The notes under the pieces: generated by a model
Seen by the model: only the letters and a program-made list of their open reading frames with translations
Database searches by the model: none
Told to the model about the DNA's origin: nothing
NCBI GenBank assembly: GCA_964646605.1
Contig: CAZYEX010000057.1
Location: 1-26,892, forward strand
Length of the DNA stretch: 26,892 nt
DNA from: SBAX01 sp964646605
GTDB lineage: Bacteria > Planctomycetota > Phycisphaerae > UBA1845
Direction of reading: 5' to 3'
Made by a program: the position numbers and the translations under genes
Part shown: piece after piece, positions 1 to 7,055 of the stretch
How the letters are laid out: the number at the start of each line of letters is the position of its first letter
Numbering within the stretch: position 1 is the stretch's first letter

Positions 1-29
1 CCCACTCCCCGTCACCCATCCCGCCCTTC

Positions 30-60
30 TTCGAACTTCGAACTTTGAATTTCGAACTTC
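30..60. repeat. Heptamer array, unit TTCGAAC
   Basis: Four consecutive 7-base units (30-36, 37-43, 44-50 variant TTTGAAT, 51-57) plus three bases of a fifth. The unit contains the palindrome TTCGAA, so the array reads similarly on both strands. Confidence 0.85.
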
Positions 61-88
61 TCCCTCCCCGCCCCATTCCCCTCGCCCC

Positions 89-128
89 TTCGTCCCTATG
101 TCCCTTCGTCCCTCCGTCCCTTCGTGCC
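89..128. repeat. Octamer array, unit TTCGTCCC
   Basis: Five consecutive 8-base units of the form TNYGTCCC, the last one TTCGTGCC. A second copy of the array with four units lies at 280-311. The two arrays share the same upstream bases ATTCCCCTCGCCCC, so about 40 bases have been duplicated (75-113 and 266-312). Confidence 0.8.
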
Positions 129-162
129 TCGGGCATGTGATCGCCCGCGCCGCACCTCCCCG

Positions 163-191
163 CCGATCACCCCCCAAGTTATCTGGGTAGA
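163..191. repeat. Dispersed repeat copy 1 (partner at 16915-16943)
   Basis: This 29-base stretch, containing CACCCCCCAAGTTATCTGGG, matches 16915-16943 at 27 of 29 positions. Both mismatches are transitions (T/C and A/G). The two copies are about 16.7 kb apart, both in intergenic DNA and in the same orientation. Upstream of both copies, at equal distance, is TGATCG (138 and 16890). Confidence 0.8.
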
Positions 192-250
192 TGAACGGAT
201 GCCGCCATCCTGGCCCGGACTGTCGTGCCGCCGACGCTCCCTGCGCTGTA

Positions 251-271
251 CATTCGACATTCCCTATTCCC
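251..271. repeat. Heptamer array, CATTCGA / CATTCCC / TATTCCC
   Basis: Three 7-base units of the same CATTC type as the arrays at 523-557, 7822-7856 and 21583-21609. It runs directly into the duplicated C-rich stretch at 266. Confidence 0.6.
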
Positions 272-279
272 CTCGCCCC

Positions 280-311
280 TCGGTCCCTTCGTCCCTATGT
301 CCCTTCGTCCC
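280..311. repeat. Octamer array, unit TTCGTCCC, second copy
   Basis: Four 8-base units (280-287, 288-295, 296-303, 304-311). It duplicates the array at 89-128, including the flanking bases on its left. Confidence 0.75.
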
Positions 312-319
312 TAACTTTC

Positions 320-347
320 AATCGAAAATCGAACATCGACAATCTCC
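320..347. repeat. Heptamer array, unit AATCGAA
   Basis: Units AATCGAA, AATCGAA, CATCGAC, AATCTCC follow each other in exact 7-base phase. On the opposite strand the unit reads TTCGATT, which is the GATTTTC-type unit found at 24674-24694 and 25047-25074. Confidence 0.7.
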
Positions 348-522
348 TACCCCCCTGTGTCGCCACATGGCATCCTCCCGACCCCGCGCGAACAAAAAAG
401 ATACCAAACGAACCCACTCTCAACCCACGCTTCAAGCCCTTCCAGCAGCGCCAGAGGGGTCGCCCTGTGGACCCGGGCAACCGGGGCCGGTCAGGAACCG
501 CCAACGCCCGTCAAGTTCGACC

Positions 523-557
523 CATTCGACATTCGACATTCGACATTCGGCATTCGA
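523..557. repeat. Heptamer array, CATTCGA x5
   Basis: Five consecutive 7-base units (523-529, 530-536, 537-543, 544-550 variant CATTCGG, 551-557). The array ends about 38 bases before the larC start codon, so it lies in the leader if larC is transcribed from upstream. Confidence 0.9.
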
Positions 558-595
558 CAATGCACCCGCTGGGGTTGTCCCGCGGAGACGTGTGC

Positions 596-1786
596 TTGAA
601 GATCGCCTACTTCGATTGTTTCAGCGGGGCCGCCGGTGACATGATCGTCGCCGCCTTGCTCGACGCCGGGGCCGACCCCGCCGCGCTTCGCGCCGAGCTG
701 GAAGGGCTCCGTGTCCACGGCTTCGAACTCGAAATCAACAAGGTAACCAAGCAGGGCATCGCCGCGACGCAATTCAAGGTCCACCTCGATCGCTCCCTCG
801 AACAACCCCACCGCCACCTCAAACACGTGGTCGAGATCATCCGCGGCGGCGACTTTCCCGACCCAGTCCGCGACCGCGCCATCCGCATCTTCGAGCGCCT
901 CGCCGAGGCCGAGGCCAAGGTCCACGGCACCACCATCGACAAGGTCCACTTCCATGAGGTCGGCGCGATCGACGCCATCGTGGACGTCGTCGGCGCGTGT
1001 CTATGCCTGGACTTGCTGCGAGTCGAACGTATCGTCTGTAGTCCGATCCCCACCGGAACCGGTACGGTCACCTGCGAACACGGCGTCCTCCCCGTACCCG
1101 CCCCCGCGACCGCGCTGCTGCTCCAAGGCGTCCCCCTCGCGGCGTGCGACGAAGTCGGCGAACTCACCACACCCACGGGCGCAGCCATTCTCACCACGCT
1201 TGCCGCCAGGTTCGGCCCCCTACCCGCCATGCAAATCCAGGCCATCGGATACGGCGCCGGAACCCGCGACAACCCCACCCGCCCCAACGTCCTGAGGGTC
1301 CTCCTGGGCGAGTCCGCGGATCACCCCGCCGGCGCCGAGACGATCATGGTCCTCGAAACCAACCTCGACGACGCCTCGCCGCAGGTCGTCGCCTACACCA
1401 TCGAGCGCCTCCTCGCCGAGGGTGCACGCGACGCATTCGCCGTGCCGATACAGATGAAGAAAGGACGCCCGGGTGTCGTGCTCACCGTGCTTTGCGACCT
1501 CGATCGCGCCGCGGCGTTGGAGAAAGTGCTGTACAGCGAGACCACGACCTTCGGAGTGCGGCGTCGAACGGTAGAGCGCTCCACCCTGCCGCGACGCCAC
1601 GTCACCCTGGCCACGCCCTACGGCGAAATCCGCGTGAAGGTCGGAGAGGGGTACGGCGTGACCACCGCCACGCCGGAATTCGAAGATTGCAAACTCGCCG
1701 CCCAGCGCCACGGCGTGGCACTCCGCGAAGTCATCGCCGCCGCCGACGCCGCGTGGCGTGACGCGTCGAGGGAGTCAACCCCATGA
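596..1786 (+). CDS. larC: LarC, nickel-pincer cofactor cyclometallase
   Basis: LarC inserts nickel into the pyridinium bis-thioacid precursor to make the nickel-pincer nucleotide cofactor of lactate racemase and related enzymes, in the cytoplasm. The 396-residue product matches the family along its length. Visible family motifs are FDCFSGAAGDM near the N-terminus, HFHEVGAIDAI, PTGTGTV, TTPTGAAIL, GYGAGTRDNPTRPN, ETNLDDASPQ, MKKGRPG and ETTTFGVR. Both halves are fused in one frame; in Lactobacillus plantarum they are larC1 and larC2, joined by a frameshift. I chose TTG 596 because GGAG (584-587) lies 8 bases upstream and the family starts at MKIAYFDCFSG. GTG 590 is an in-frame alternative but sits too close to GGAG. 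The open frame continues upstream to 191 through repeats, which is not coding. No other lar gene is in the window. The stop overlaps the next start (ATGA). Confidence 0.9.
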   Translation: MKIAYFDCFSGAAGDMIVAALLDAGADPAALRAELEGLRVHGFELEINKVTKQGIAATQFKVHLDRSLEQPHRHLKHVVEIIRGGDFPDPVRDRAIRIFERLAEAEAKVHGTTIDKVHFHEVGAIDAIVDVVGACLCLDLLRVERIVCSPIPTGTGTVTCEHGVLPVPAPATALLLQGVPLAACDEVGELTTPTGAAILTTLAARFGPLPAMQIQAIGYGAGTRDNPTRPNVLRVLLGESADHPAGAETIMVLETNLDDASPQVVAYTIERLLAEGARDAFAVPIQMKKGRPGVVLTVLCDLDRAAALEKVLYSETTTFGVRRRTVERSTLPRRHVTLATPYGEIRVKVGEGYGVTTATPEFEDCKLAAQRHGVALREVIAAADAAWRDASRESTP

Positions 1787-2349
1787 GTTCCACGCAGCTC
1801 GGTCTGCTCGGCCTCGCCGTCGTCGTCCTGGCGATCCTCATGAACCTCACCCGCCGCCGCGTCCGACGTGCGCAGGGTGCCGTGCGGACCGACGTCCGTG
1901 CTGAATATGCCGCCTTGCAAGGCGAGTCCTCCGCCGGTCGTGACGCCGAGGCCGTCATCTACGAGCTCGACCAACTCGCCCGGCAAATCCACGGCCGCCT
2001 CGACACCAAGATCGCCAAGCTCGAAGCCGTCATCCGCGACGCCGACGTACGAATCGACCGCCTATCTCGCCTGGGCCGCTCCGCTGACGGGCTTTCTACT
2101 CTCGATGTCACCCTCGAACGGCAAGTTCCCGACGTGGATGTCGCCGTCGAAAAGCAAAGCCCCGTCTCGGCCTCCCACGCCGCCGTCTTCCGTCTCGCCG
2201 ACGAAGGTCGATCCCCCGCCGAAATCGCTCGCCAAGTCGGAAGAACCATCGGAGAGGTCGAGCTGATCTTGGCTCTGCGTAGAACCAGAGAGAGTAGCGC
2301 GAATTCTGTGAGGTCGACGACCTCGGTCCCCGATGCCGCGGCACGCTGA
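1783..2349 (+). CDS. Membrane-anchored coiled-coil protein with helix-turn-helix-like C-terminus
   Basis: The product has 188 residues and no function I can name. It opens with one hydrophobic segment (about residues 3-22, LGLLGLAVVVLAILMNL), followed by basic residues (TRRRVRR), so the rest probably faces the cytoplasm. Residues about 50-90 are charged and heptad-like, consistent with a coiled coil. Residues about 132-165 (FRLADEGRSPAEIARQVGR then TIGEVELILALRR) resemble the helix-turn-helix end seen in DUF2802/DUF6115-type proteins. The start codon overlaps the larC stop (ATGA), so translation is probably coupled. That says nothing firm about a role in nickel-cofactor synthesis. Confidence 0.75.
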   Translation: MSSTQLGLLGLAVVVLAILMNLTRRRVRRAQGAVRTDVRAEYAALQGESSAGRDAEAVIYELDQLARQIHGRLDTKIAKLEAVIRDADVRIDRLSRLGRSADGLSTLDVTLERQVPDVDVAVEKQSPVSASHAAVFRLADEGRSPAEIARQVGRTIGEVELILALRRTRESSANSVRSTTSVPDAAAR

Positions 2350-2381
2350 GTGGCGTTCGATCCCCAACGCCTAGGTACCGC

Positions 2382-2684
2382 CTAGCGCTTTTCGGCAAGT
2401 TTGTGGCGAATCTCCCGAACCTCGTCCACCAGCGGGTCATCCGTGTGGTACGGCGCGTCCCCCCAGCTTTCGACGACCTTCGCAGCCCCCGTTTTTGTCA
2501 CGCACGCAAACACCCCGCGGCGGGCTGCGTACTCCGCCTCCACGCCGCGGAGATGTTCCACCAGGCGTTCGACGTCATGGCCGAATTGCTCGCAGAGCGC
2601 ACGTCGCAGACCGCGCACTTCGTCAATGAGTGCATCGCCGTGTTCCCACGCGTAGGGTTGCTCCACCGTTCCCACGACTCTCAC
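2382..2684 (-). CDS. Small DEVR-motif protein, candidate antitoxin partner of the PIN protein
   Basis: This 100-residue protein has no named function. It contains the short motif D-x-L-[IV]-D-E-V-R-x-[LI]-R twice: around residues 17-27 (DALIDEVRGLR), followed by a charged helix, and again at residues 83-93 (DPLVDEVREIR), where the protein ends a few residues later as if the second module were cut off. Such modules occur alone in small proteins encoded beside PIN toxins (from memory). I chose GTG 2684 because it overlaps the upstream stop as GTGA, the usual sign of translational coupling, and GGAGG lies just upstream. GTG 2675 is an alternative with better spacing to GGAGG. An antitoxin role is inference from context. 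Confidence 0.65.
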   Translation of the reverse strand: MRVVGTVEQPYAWEHGDALIDEVRGLRRALCEQFGHDVERLVEHLRGVEAEYAARRGVFACVTKTGAAKVVESWGDAPYHTDDPLVDEVREIRHKLAEKR

Positions 2685-3160
2685 TCCTCCTCCAGAATCC
2701 AAAATGCGTCCGGCGTGACAATCTCCGGCGGCAGAAACCCGATCCGCCGACAAACTTCACGAAGATGGGTCGCCTTATTTCGATTCGCCAGATGCCTCAC
2801 GTTCCAGGACAGCATGGCATCCATCCGATGCACAGTCGCAACCGCTACATGCATGGCGTCTCCCGAACCCTCCGGCCCGGGCATTGCCTTCTCCCGCACG
2901 AGAATCAGCGCCAGCCCCTTCGCGTCCTCGGTCAGGGGCAGAAGCTCAGTCTCCGCGGTCAGGGCCAGCGCTTCCTCGCGGTTCGGATACGTCCGAGCCG
3001 AAAGCTCCTGCACGACTTCGCCCGAGACGAAGAGCGTATGCAACGCTCGCTGCTGAACCCACCAACGCCGACTCTCCTCTCGACGGGCGACGCTCTTCGC
3101 ATCCTGGCGGTCCGAAACGCATGCGCTAAAGAAGCTCGTTTCTAGATACACCCTTGACAC
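2681..3160 (-). CDS. PIN-domain protein, VapC-like toxin candidate
   Basis: PIN domains are metal-dependent RNases, and the toxin members cleave tRNA or rRNA. The 159-residue product has the fold's landmarks: VYLETSFFSA at the N-terminus (Glu in place of the more common first Asp, as in the YLETS subgroup), VVQEL in the middle, and GDAMHVAVATVHRMDAMLSWN with RHLAN near the C-terminus. The motif order and length fit a single-domain PIN toxin. The start is GTG 3160. No Shine-Dalgarno sequence precedes it, but a good extended -10 element sits at 3168-3173, so the mRNA may be leaderless. The partner gene follows with a 4-base overlap, so the order would be toxin first, the reverse of most vapBC pairs. 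Toxicity is not shown. Confidence 0.75.
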   Translation of the reverse strand: MSRVYLETSFFSACVSDRQDAKSVARREESRRWWVQQRALHTLFVSGEVVQELSARTYPNREEALALTAETELLPLTEDAKGLALILVREKAMPGPEGSGDAMHVAVATVHRMDAMLSWNVRHLANRNKATHLREVCRRIGFLPPEIVTPDAFWILEEE

Positions 3161-3167
3161 GCTCTAG

Positions 3168-3176
3168 AGTATAGCA
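3168..3176 (-). promoter_or_regulatory. Extended -10 promoter element for the PIN gene
   Basis: Read on the minus strand this is TGCTATACT, an extended -10 (TGn plus TATACT). No good -35 is seen at 16-18 bases upstream. Seven bases separate the hexamer from GTG 3160, so transcription would begin at or within a base of the start codon. Confidence 0.4.
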
Positions 3177-3250
3177 CACGCACGCGGTCGGAGGGAGCCT
3201 TCGACCAGGCGGCCAGTTGCCTGGAATCCCCCGCCGGATGGGGCAAGGGC

Positions 3251-3757
3251 CTATCCCCGGATGCGTTCCTGCAGCGCCACGTTCTTTGCCGCCACGGTCT
3301 TGGCTTGTTCTTCCTTGAACGCCTTGAACGCCGCGGCCAGCTTGGCGTCGTGCCGAGCGATGATCTGCACCGCCAGCAGTCCCGCGTTGCGCGCCCCTGG
3401 TTCTCCCAGCGACATCGTCGCCACGGGAATCCCAGGCGGCATCTGGGCCGTGGAAAGAAGCGCGTCCAGCCCGTTGAGCGACCCGCTCACCAACGGAACG
3501 CCGATCACCGGCAGACAAGTGTGCGCCGCGATCGCCCCCGCCAAGGCGTTCGACATCCCCGCCGCGGCGATGATGACCTCGATCCCGCCCGGCTCAGCCT
3601 GCGTCGCAAACTCCGCGACGCGCCGCGGCCCACGGTGAGCGCTCATCACCTCCACGTGGGCCTCCTCGCCGAAGGAGCGCAACTGCTCCACGCACGCCGA
3701 CATCACCGGCCAGTCCGAGTCACTGCCCATCACCACCGCGATTCGAGGTTTCAACAT
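3251..3757 (-). CDS. purE: PurE-type 5-(carboxyamino)imidazole ribonucleotide mutase / AIR carboxylase
   Basis: This enzyme supplies carboxyaminoimidazole ribonucleotide in purine synthesis (cytoplasm). The 168-residue protein has the N-terminal phosphate-binding motif VMGSDSDWPVM, then MSAHRGP with the expected catalytic His. The loop AAAGMSNALAG follows, then LPVIGVPLVSG, LNGLDALLSTAQMPPGIPVATM and GARNAGLLAVQI. Overall it resembles class I PurE, but the active-site loop carries Ser-Asn-Ala-Leu, as in class II AIR carboxylases (AGRSN), rather than the class I GGAAHLPG. The substrate (N5-CAIR or AIR plus CO2) is therefore uncertain. No purK is in the window. ATG 3757 starts MLKPRIAVVMGS, as expected for the family. 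The upstream in-frame extension to 3805 has no support. Confidence 0.88.
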   Translation of the reverse strand: MLKPRIAVVMGSDSDWPVMSACVEQLRSFGEEAHVEVMSAHRGPRRVAEFATQAEPGGIEVIIAAAGMSNALAGAIAAHTCLPVIGVPLVSGSLNGLDALLSTAQMPPGIPVATMSLGEPGARNAGLLAVQIIARHDAKLAAAFKAFKEEQAKTVAAKNVALQERIRG

Positions 3758-4043
3758 CCAAAAACTCCCAGTCCTTCCCTGCGACCCGCGGTAGTTTACC
3801 AGCACGACGCGACCGACAAAACCCGCCTGTCCGGCGTCTGGGACCGTGCCGGAAAACTACGGTTATCCGGACCCCGACTTCTCTCCCCTGCGTCAAGAAC
3901 GCACGGGAACGAACGACAACCTTCGACATTTCAACTTCGTCGCCTCGCGGGTACGATAGAGCTTCGGATTCCCGCCCCGCCGAATTCGGCCAAGAAAACC
4001 CGGCAGGCGAGTGAACCCGCCCTCGGCGAAAGGTAATGTCAGA

Positions 4044-4490
4044 ATGGCCAATGCCAAGATCGTCCCCATCGGTCCCGGAGAACTCGAACTCATCACCGAG
4101 CTCTACAACGGCGTCTTCAACCCCCGCACCGACGTCGAGTTCTTCCGCCGCCGCTTCCGAGGCCGCCACAATGTCACCATGATGGTGGCCATGGTCGACG
4201 ACCGGCACGTGGGCTTCATCATCGGCTTCGAGCTGATGCCCATCACTTACTTCAGTTGGATTTGCGGCGTCTTGCCCGACTTCCGCCGACTGAGCATCGC
4301 CACCCAGCTCATCCAGGCCCAGCAGGCCTACGCCCAGGAGCACGGCTATCAAACCCTCCGCTTCGAATGCAACAACCAGCACCGACCCATGCTCCACGTC
4401 GCCATCAGGGAGGGCTACGACCTCGTCGGAATCCGCTGGGACACCAGCAGCGGCAACAACGTCGTCATCTTCGAACGAGACCTACGCTAG
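4044..4490 (+). CDS. GNAT-family N-acetyltransferase
   Basis: This probable acetyl-CoA-dependent N-acetyltransferase has 148 residues, the size of a single GNAT domain. Motif B-like strands (HVGFIIGFELMP), a beta strand leading into the acetyl-CoA loop (ICGVLPDFRRLSIATQLIQ, in place of the textbook Q/RxxGxG/A) and the C-terminal ECNNQHRPMLHVAIREGYDLVGIR stretch are recognisable. The pattern is RimI-like, but the substrate cannot be read from the sequence. I chose ATG 4044 because GAAAGG (4028-4033) precedes it by 10 bases. An in-frame GTG at 4011 would add 11 residues without a ribosome-binding site. A pair of strong hairpins follows the gene. Confidence 0.85.
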   Translation: MANAKIVPIGPGELELITELYNGVFNPRTDVEFFRRRFRGRHNVTMMVAMVDDRHVGFIIGFELMPITYFSWICGVLPDFRRLSIATQLIQAQQAYAQEHGYQTLRFECNNQHRPMLHVAIREGYDLVGIRWDTSSGNNVVIFERDLR

Positions 4491-4535
4491 CCATCCGCCA
4501 CTCGTCAGCTTCCGGATCCTCTCAAGCATCATGAC

Positions 4536-4590
4536 AGGCCGGTTCACCGGCCTTACCCCCGTTCATAGGCCGGCCGTTTTACGGCTGGTC
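4536..4590 (+). terminator. Two adjacent hairpins downstream of the GNAT gene
   Basis: The first hairpin is a perfect palindrome, AGGCCGGTTCACCGGCCT (4536-4553), with a 7-8 bp stem. The second (4568-4590) has a 10-bp stem, GGCCGGCCGT against ACGGCTGGTC with two G-T pairs, and loop TTT. No run of T follows either one, so intrinsic termination is only a guess. They share the AGGCCGG core and could instead be a repeat element. Confidence 0.45.
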
Positions 4591-4618
4591 CATTCGTCCC
4601 CCAAGCCCTGACCCCGGC

Positions 4619-6526
4619 GTGGCCGATACCTCCGACATGGCCTCCGCCCGCCCGCTACCCCCCGCCCTCAAGCTCCTTGGCACCGACCCCAACCGCGCCG
4701 TGGACGCCGCCTTGCTCGAGGCCCTCCCGCATCTCGACCCCGATGTTCAGGGACCGGCCCTCGACACCCTCGTACAGCGCGAACACGGCCCCACGCTTCT
4801 GGCCTTGGTCGTTCGCGTCCGAGAGTTCGGCGAACCGTTCCGCGAGCAGATCATCCGCCGCGTCGGCGGTCTGCACAGCGCCTTGCGCTCCACCATCGGA
4901 TCGACCGCCCTCGAGGACCGGGCCGCAGCCATCGACCTCATCGTCGGCGGCAATGACGCAGCCCTCGCCTATTTGCTCGCCGACGCCCTTCGTTCGCCTT
5001 GCCACCGCACACGCGAACTCGCCGCCAACGGACTCCACGAAATGACCCGCCGAATGGTCGACGAAGAAGCCCCCTCCAAGAGCAGCACCGCCCCGGCGGC
5101 CTCGACGCATCGCCGCCACGGAATCGTCGAAGCCCTTCGCACCGCCGTCAGTCGTTGGGAGCTGCACTTCCAACCCAAAGTCCTCGAAGCCGCATTGTGG
5201 ATGGGTGACCAGACCGAACCCGCCATTCTCGAAAAACTGCAAGCCCCCCACGCCAAGATCGCCCACATGCTCGCCGAAATCTTGGAAGGCGCCTCCGACC
5301 CCCGACTGGCCGGCGCCGTCCTGCGGGCACTGGCCGTTCCCGCCCTCCGCGCCGCCGCCGCCCGCGCCGTCACGCAAGGGAACAAACCGCCGTTTCTTCG
5401 AGCCTTGTTGCGCGAAAGCTGGCTGCTGGGCGACCCCGAACTCGAGCGCGGGCTGCGCTGGGTCCAAGAGGGACCTTCCCTCGACCATGGCTCCGTCGAT
5501 CTGCCGCGGCTGAAAGAACCCGAGGTCAACGGATTGGCACGGATCATCGCGGGTGTCGGCGGCTCGCAGGAGCGGAAGACCGCCAACCTGCACAAGATGA
5601 TCGAGACCGCCCATCCCATCGCCCGGCGCGCCGCCCTCTGGCGGCTCATCGACGATCCCGGCGAAAAATCGACCGACGTACTTCGCATGATCGCCGCCCG
5701 CGGCGGGGACGAACTCGCCCCCATCGCCGCCCGAGAGCTCCGCCGCCGAACCGGAGATCGCACCGCCCGGCCGCCGCAACCTGCCATGCTGGGACGGTCC
5801 GCCGATGAGTCGCCGTTCCCCGACGCATGGAAAGAGTTCTGGAACGACTTCGCCCAACTCTCTCCCGCCCAGCGTACCGACCAGGCCCCACGAATCCGTG
5901 CCGAGGTCCAAGACGCCGCCCAGCGCATCCGCGCCAAACTCCGCGCCGCCGACGCCGCCGATCGAACCCGCGCCCTGCAAATCGCCAAGACCCTGGGATT
6001 TCTGCATGAAACCGAGGACGAAGTTCACCGTCTGGTCAACGATCCCGACCAGGTGGTGCGGGCTACGTCCGTCAGCGCCTTGAGTGAACTGCCCGGACCC
6101 ACCACCGTGCGTCTGCTCCGCGCCGCCCTCAACGACCCCGACGAACGGGTCCAGGCCAACGCCGTCGAAGCCCTCGATCGACTCAAGGTTGACGACTTGG
6201 CGACTTCCCTCCGCGCCAAACTCGCGTCACCCAACAGCCGGATCCGCGCCAACGCCGTCCGTGCCTTGCTACGCTTGGAAGTTCGTGAAGCCGGCGAAGT
6301 GCTCTTGGAGATGCTCGAAGGCCCCTCCACCTCCGATCGGGCCAGCGCCCTGTGGGTCATCGAACGACTTCACCTGCGCTCCGTCCTACGCCGCGTGGCG
6401 GACATCAGCCGCAGCGATCCGGACGACCGCGTCCGCCGCCGGGCACGACGTATGGTCAGCGAACTCACCTTGGGATCGACCGCCGAGGGTCCCATGGACT
6501 GGGACCCCAGGGAGTCCCTGCGATGA
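4619..6526 (+). CDS. HEAT-repeat protein
   Basis: The product is a large alpha-helical repeat protein of 635 residues, likely a scaffold or protein-binding surface; no enzymatic motif is visible. Clear HEAT-like units of about 30 residues lie in the C-terminal third (about residues 470-625): DPDQVVRATSVSALSEL, DPDERVQANAVEALDRL, SPNSRIRANAVRALLRL and a final unit ending in DPDDRVRRRARRMVSEL. The N-terminal two thirds are helical with more degenerate repeats. There is no signal peptide. The start is uncertain: GTG 4619 gives the longest form, ATG 4637 is a plausible alternative, and neither has a visible ribosome-binding site. The stop overlaps the next gene (ATGA). Confidence 0.8.
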   Translation: MADTSDMASARPLPPALKLLGTDPNRAVDAALLEALPHLDPDVQGPALDTLVQREHGPTLLALVVRVREFGEPFREQIIRRVGGLHSALRSTIGSTALEDRAAAIDLIVGGNDAALAYLLADALRSPCHRTRELAANGLHEMTRRMVDEEAPSKSSTAPAASTHRRHGIVEALRTAVSRWELHFQPKVLEAALWMGDQTEPAILEKLQAPHAKIAHMLAEILEGASDPRLAGAVLRALAVPALRAAAARAVTQGNKPPFLRALLRESWLLGDPELERGLRWVQEGPSLDHGSVDLPRLKEPEVNGLARIIAGVGGSQERKTANLHKMIETAHPIARRAALWRLIDDPGEKSTDVLRMIAARGGDELAPIAARELRRRTGDRTARPPQPAMLGRSADESPFPDAWKEFWNDFAQLSPAQRTDQAPRIRAEVQDAAQRIRAKLRAADAADRTRALQIAKTLGFLHETEDEVHRLVNDPDQVVRATSVSALSELPGPTTVRLLRAALNDPDERVQANAVEALDRLKVDDLATSLRAKLASPNSRIRANAVRALLRLEVREAGEVLLEMLEGPSTSDRASALWVIERLHLRSVLRRVADISRSDPDDRVRRRARRMVSELTLGSTAEGPMDWDPRESLR

Positions 6527-6978
6527 TGCCGTTGCTTCTGCAATCCAACGATCTTCCCGCCTTTTACGAGGCCATGCGCAAACAATTCTCGCAAGGCGGT
6601 TCGGTCGGAAAAGCCCTGCTCGCCCTCGCGGCCCTCGCGTCGCTCCTCGTGTTCGCCCACTTTCTCAATCGCGTCGAACGAAAAGTGACCGTGCCCGCCG
6701 AACCCAACGATCCGCAGAAGCTCTTCCGTGATTTGCTGCCCAAACTGAGTCTGACCCTCGCCCAGCGACAGACGCTTGACACCATCGTCAAAGACTTGAA
6801 GCTTCGCCAACCGGCCGTGATGCTGATCAGCGAGACCCTCTTCGACAACTACCTGGCCCAGTGGCGGGCCCAGACCGGAGCCCCCGATCCCCAGCACGAA
6901 GAACAACTCCGCCGCCTCAAACCCCGCCTCTTCCCCACCGGCGTCGGCTGGGTCGCCTCCCCCCCCGCCAACCCCTGA
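6523..6978 (+). CDS. Single-pass membrane protein coupled to the HEAT-repeat gene
   Basis: I do not recognise this family. The product has 151 residues. One hydrophobic helix lies at about residues 29-46 (ALLALAALASLLVFAHFL), preceded by a short segment and followed by a soluble domain. That domain has a TLAQRQTLDTIVKDL helix and ends in a proline-rich tail. ATG 6523 overlaps the HEAT gene stop (ATGA), and a second ATG follows at 6526. The coupling suggests that the pair works together, perhaps with the HEAT protein docking on this membrane anchor; that is inference. Confidence 0.7.
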   Translation: MMPLLLQSNDLPAFYEAMRKQFSQGGSVGKALLALAALASLLVFAHFLNRVERKVTVPAEPNDPQKLFRDLLPKLSLTLAQRQTLDTIVKDLKLRQPAVMLISETLFDNYLAQWRAQTGAPDPQHEEQLRRLKPRLFPTGVGWVASPPANP

Positions 6979-7055
6979 AAAGAAAACGGCCCCGCGCGAC
7001 GGCGATCGCCTCCTTGCAAACGCCACCGCGCCGGTCCGCTGCTTGGGTTCCCCGT

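Larger units (their letters stand above)
1..595. other. Non-coding, repeat-rich region upstream of larC
   Basis: I see no credible gene here. Open frames exist only because the region is C-rich and lacks stops; their translations are low-complexity and frame-inconsistent. It holds several short tandem arrays (7- and 8-base periods, listed separately), a duplicated stretch (about 75-113 and 266-312) and one copy of a dispersed repeat (163-191) that recurs at 16915-16943. No clear promoter for larC could be recognised among the repeats. Confidence 0.7.

Noticed and set aside
523..557. CRISPR-like array
   Set aside because: Units are 7 bases with no spacers; no cas genes in the window.
191..595. 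N-terminal extension of LarC back to 191
   Set aside because: The extension translates the heptamer and octamer repeats, and the family start is at MKIAYFDCFSG with a ribosome-binding site at TTG 596.
4536..4590. Firm intrinsic terminator call
   Set aside because: Both hairpins are strong but no T run follows, so only a tentative terminator entry was kept.
4655..6028. 457-residue open frame on the minus strand
   Set aside because: Antisense to the HEAT-repeat gene; Gly-rich and low-complexity, without motifs.
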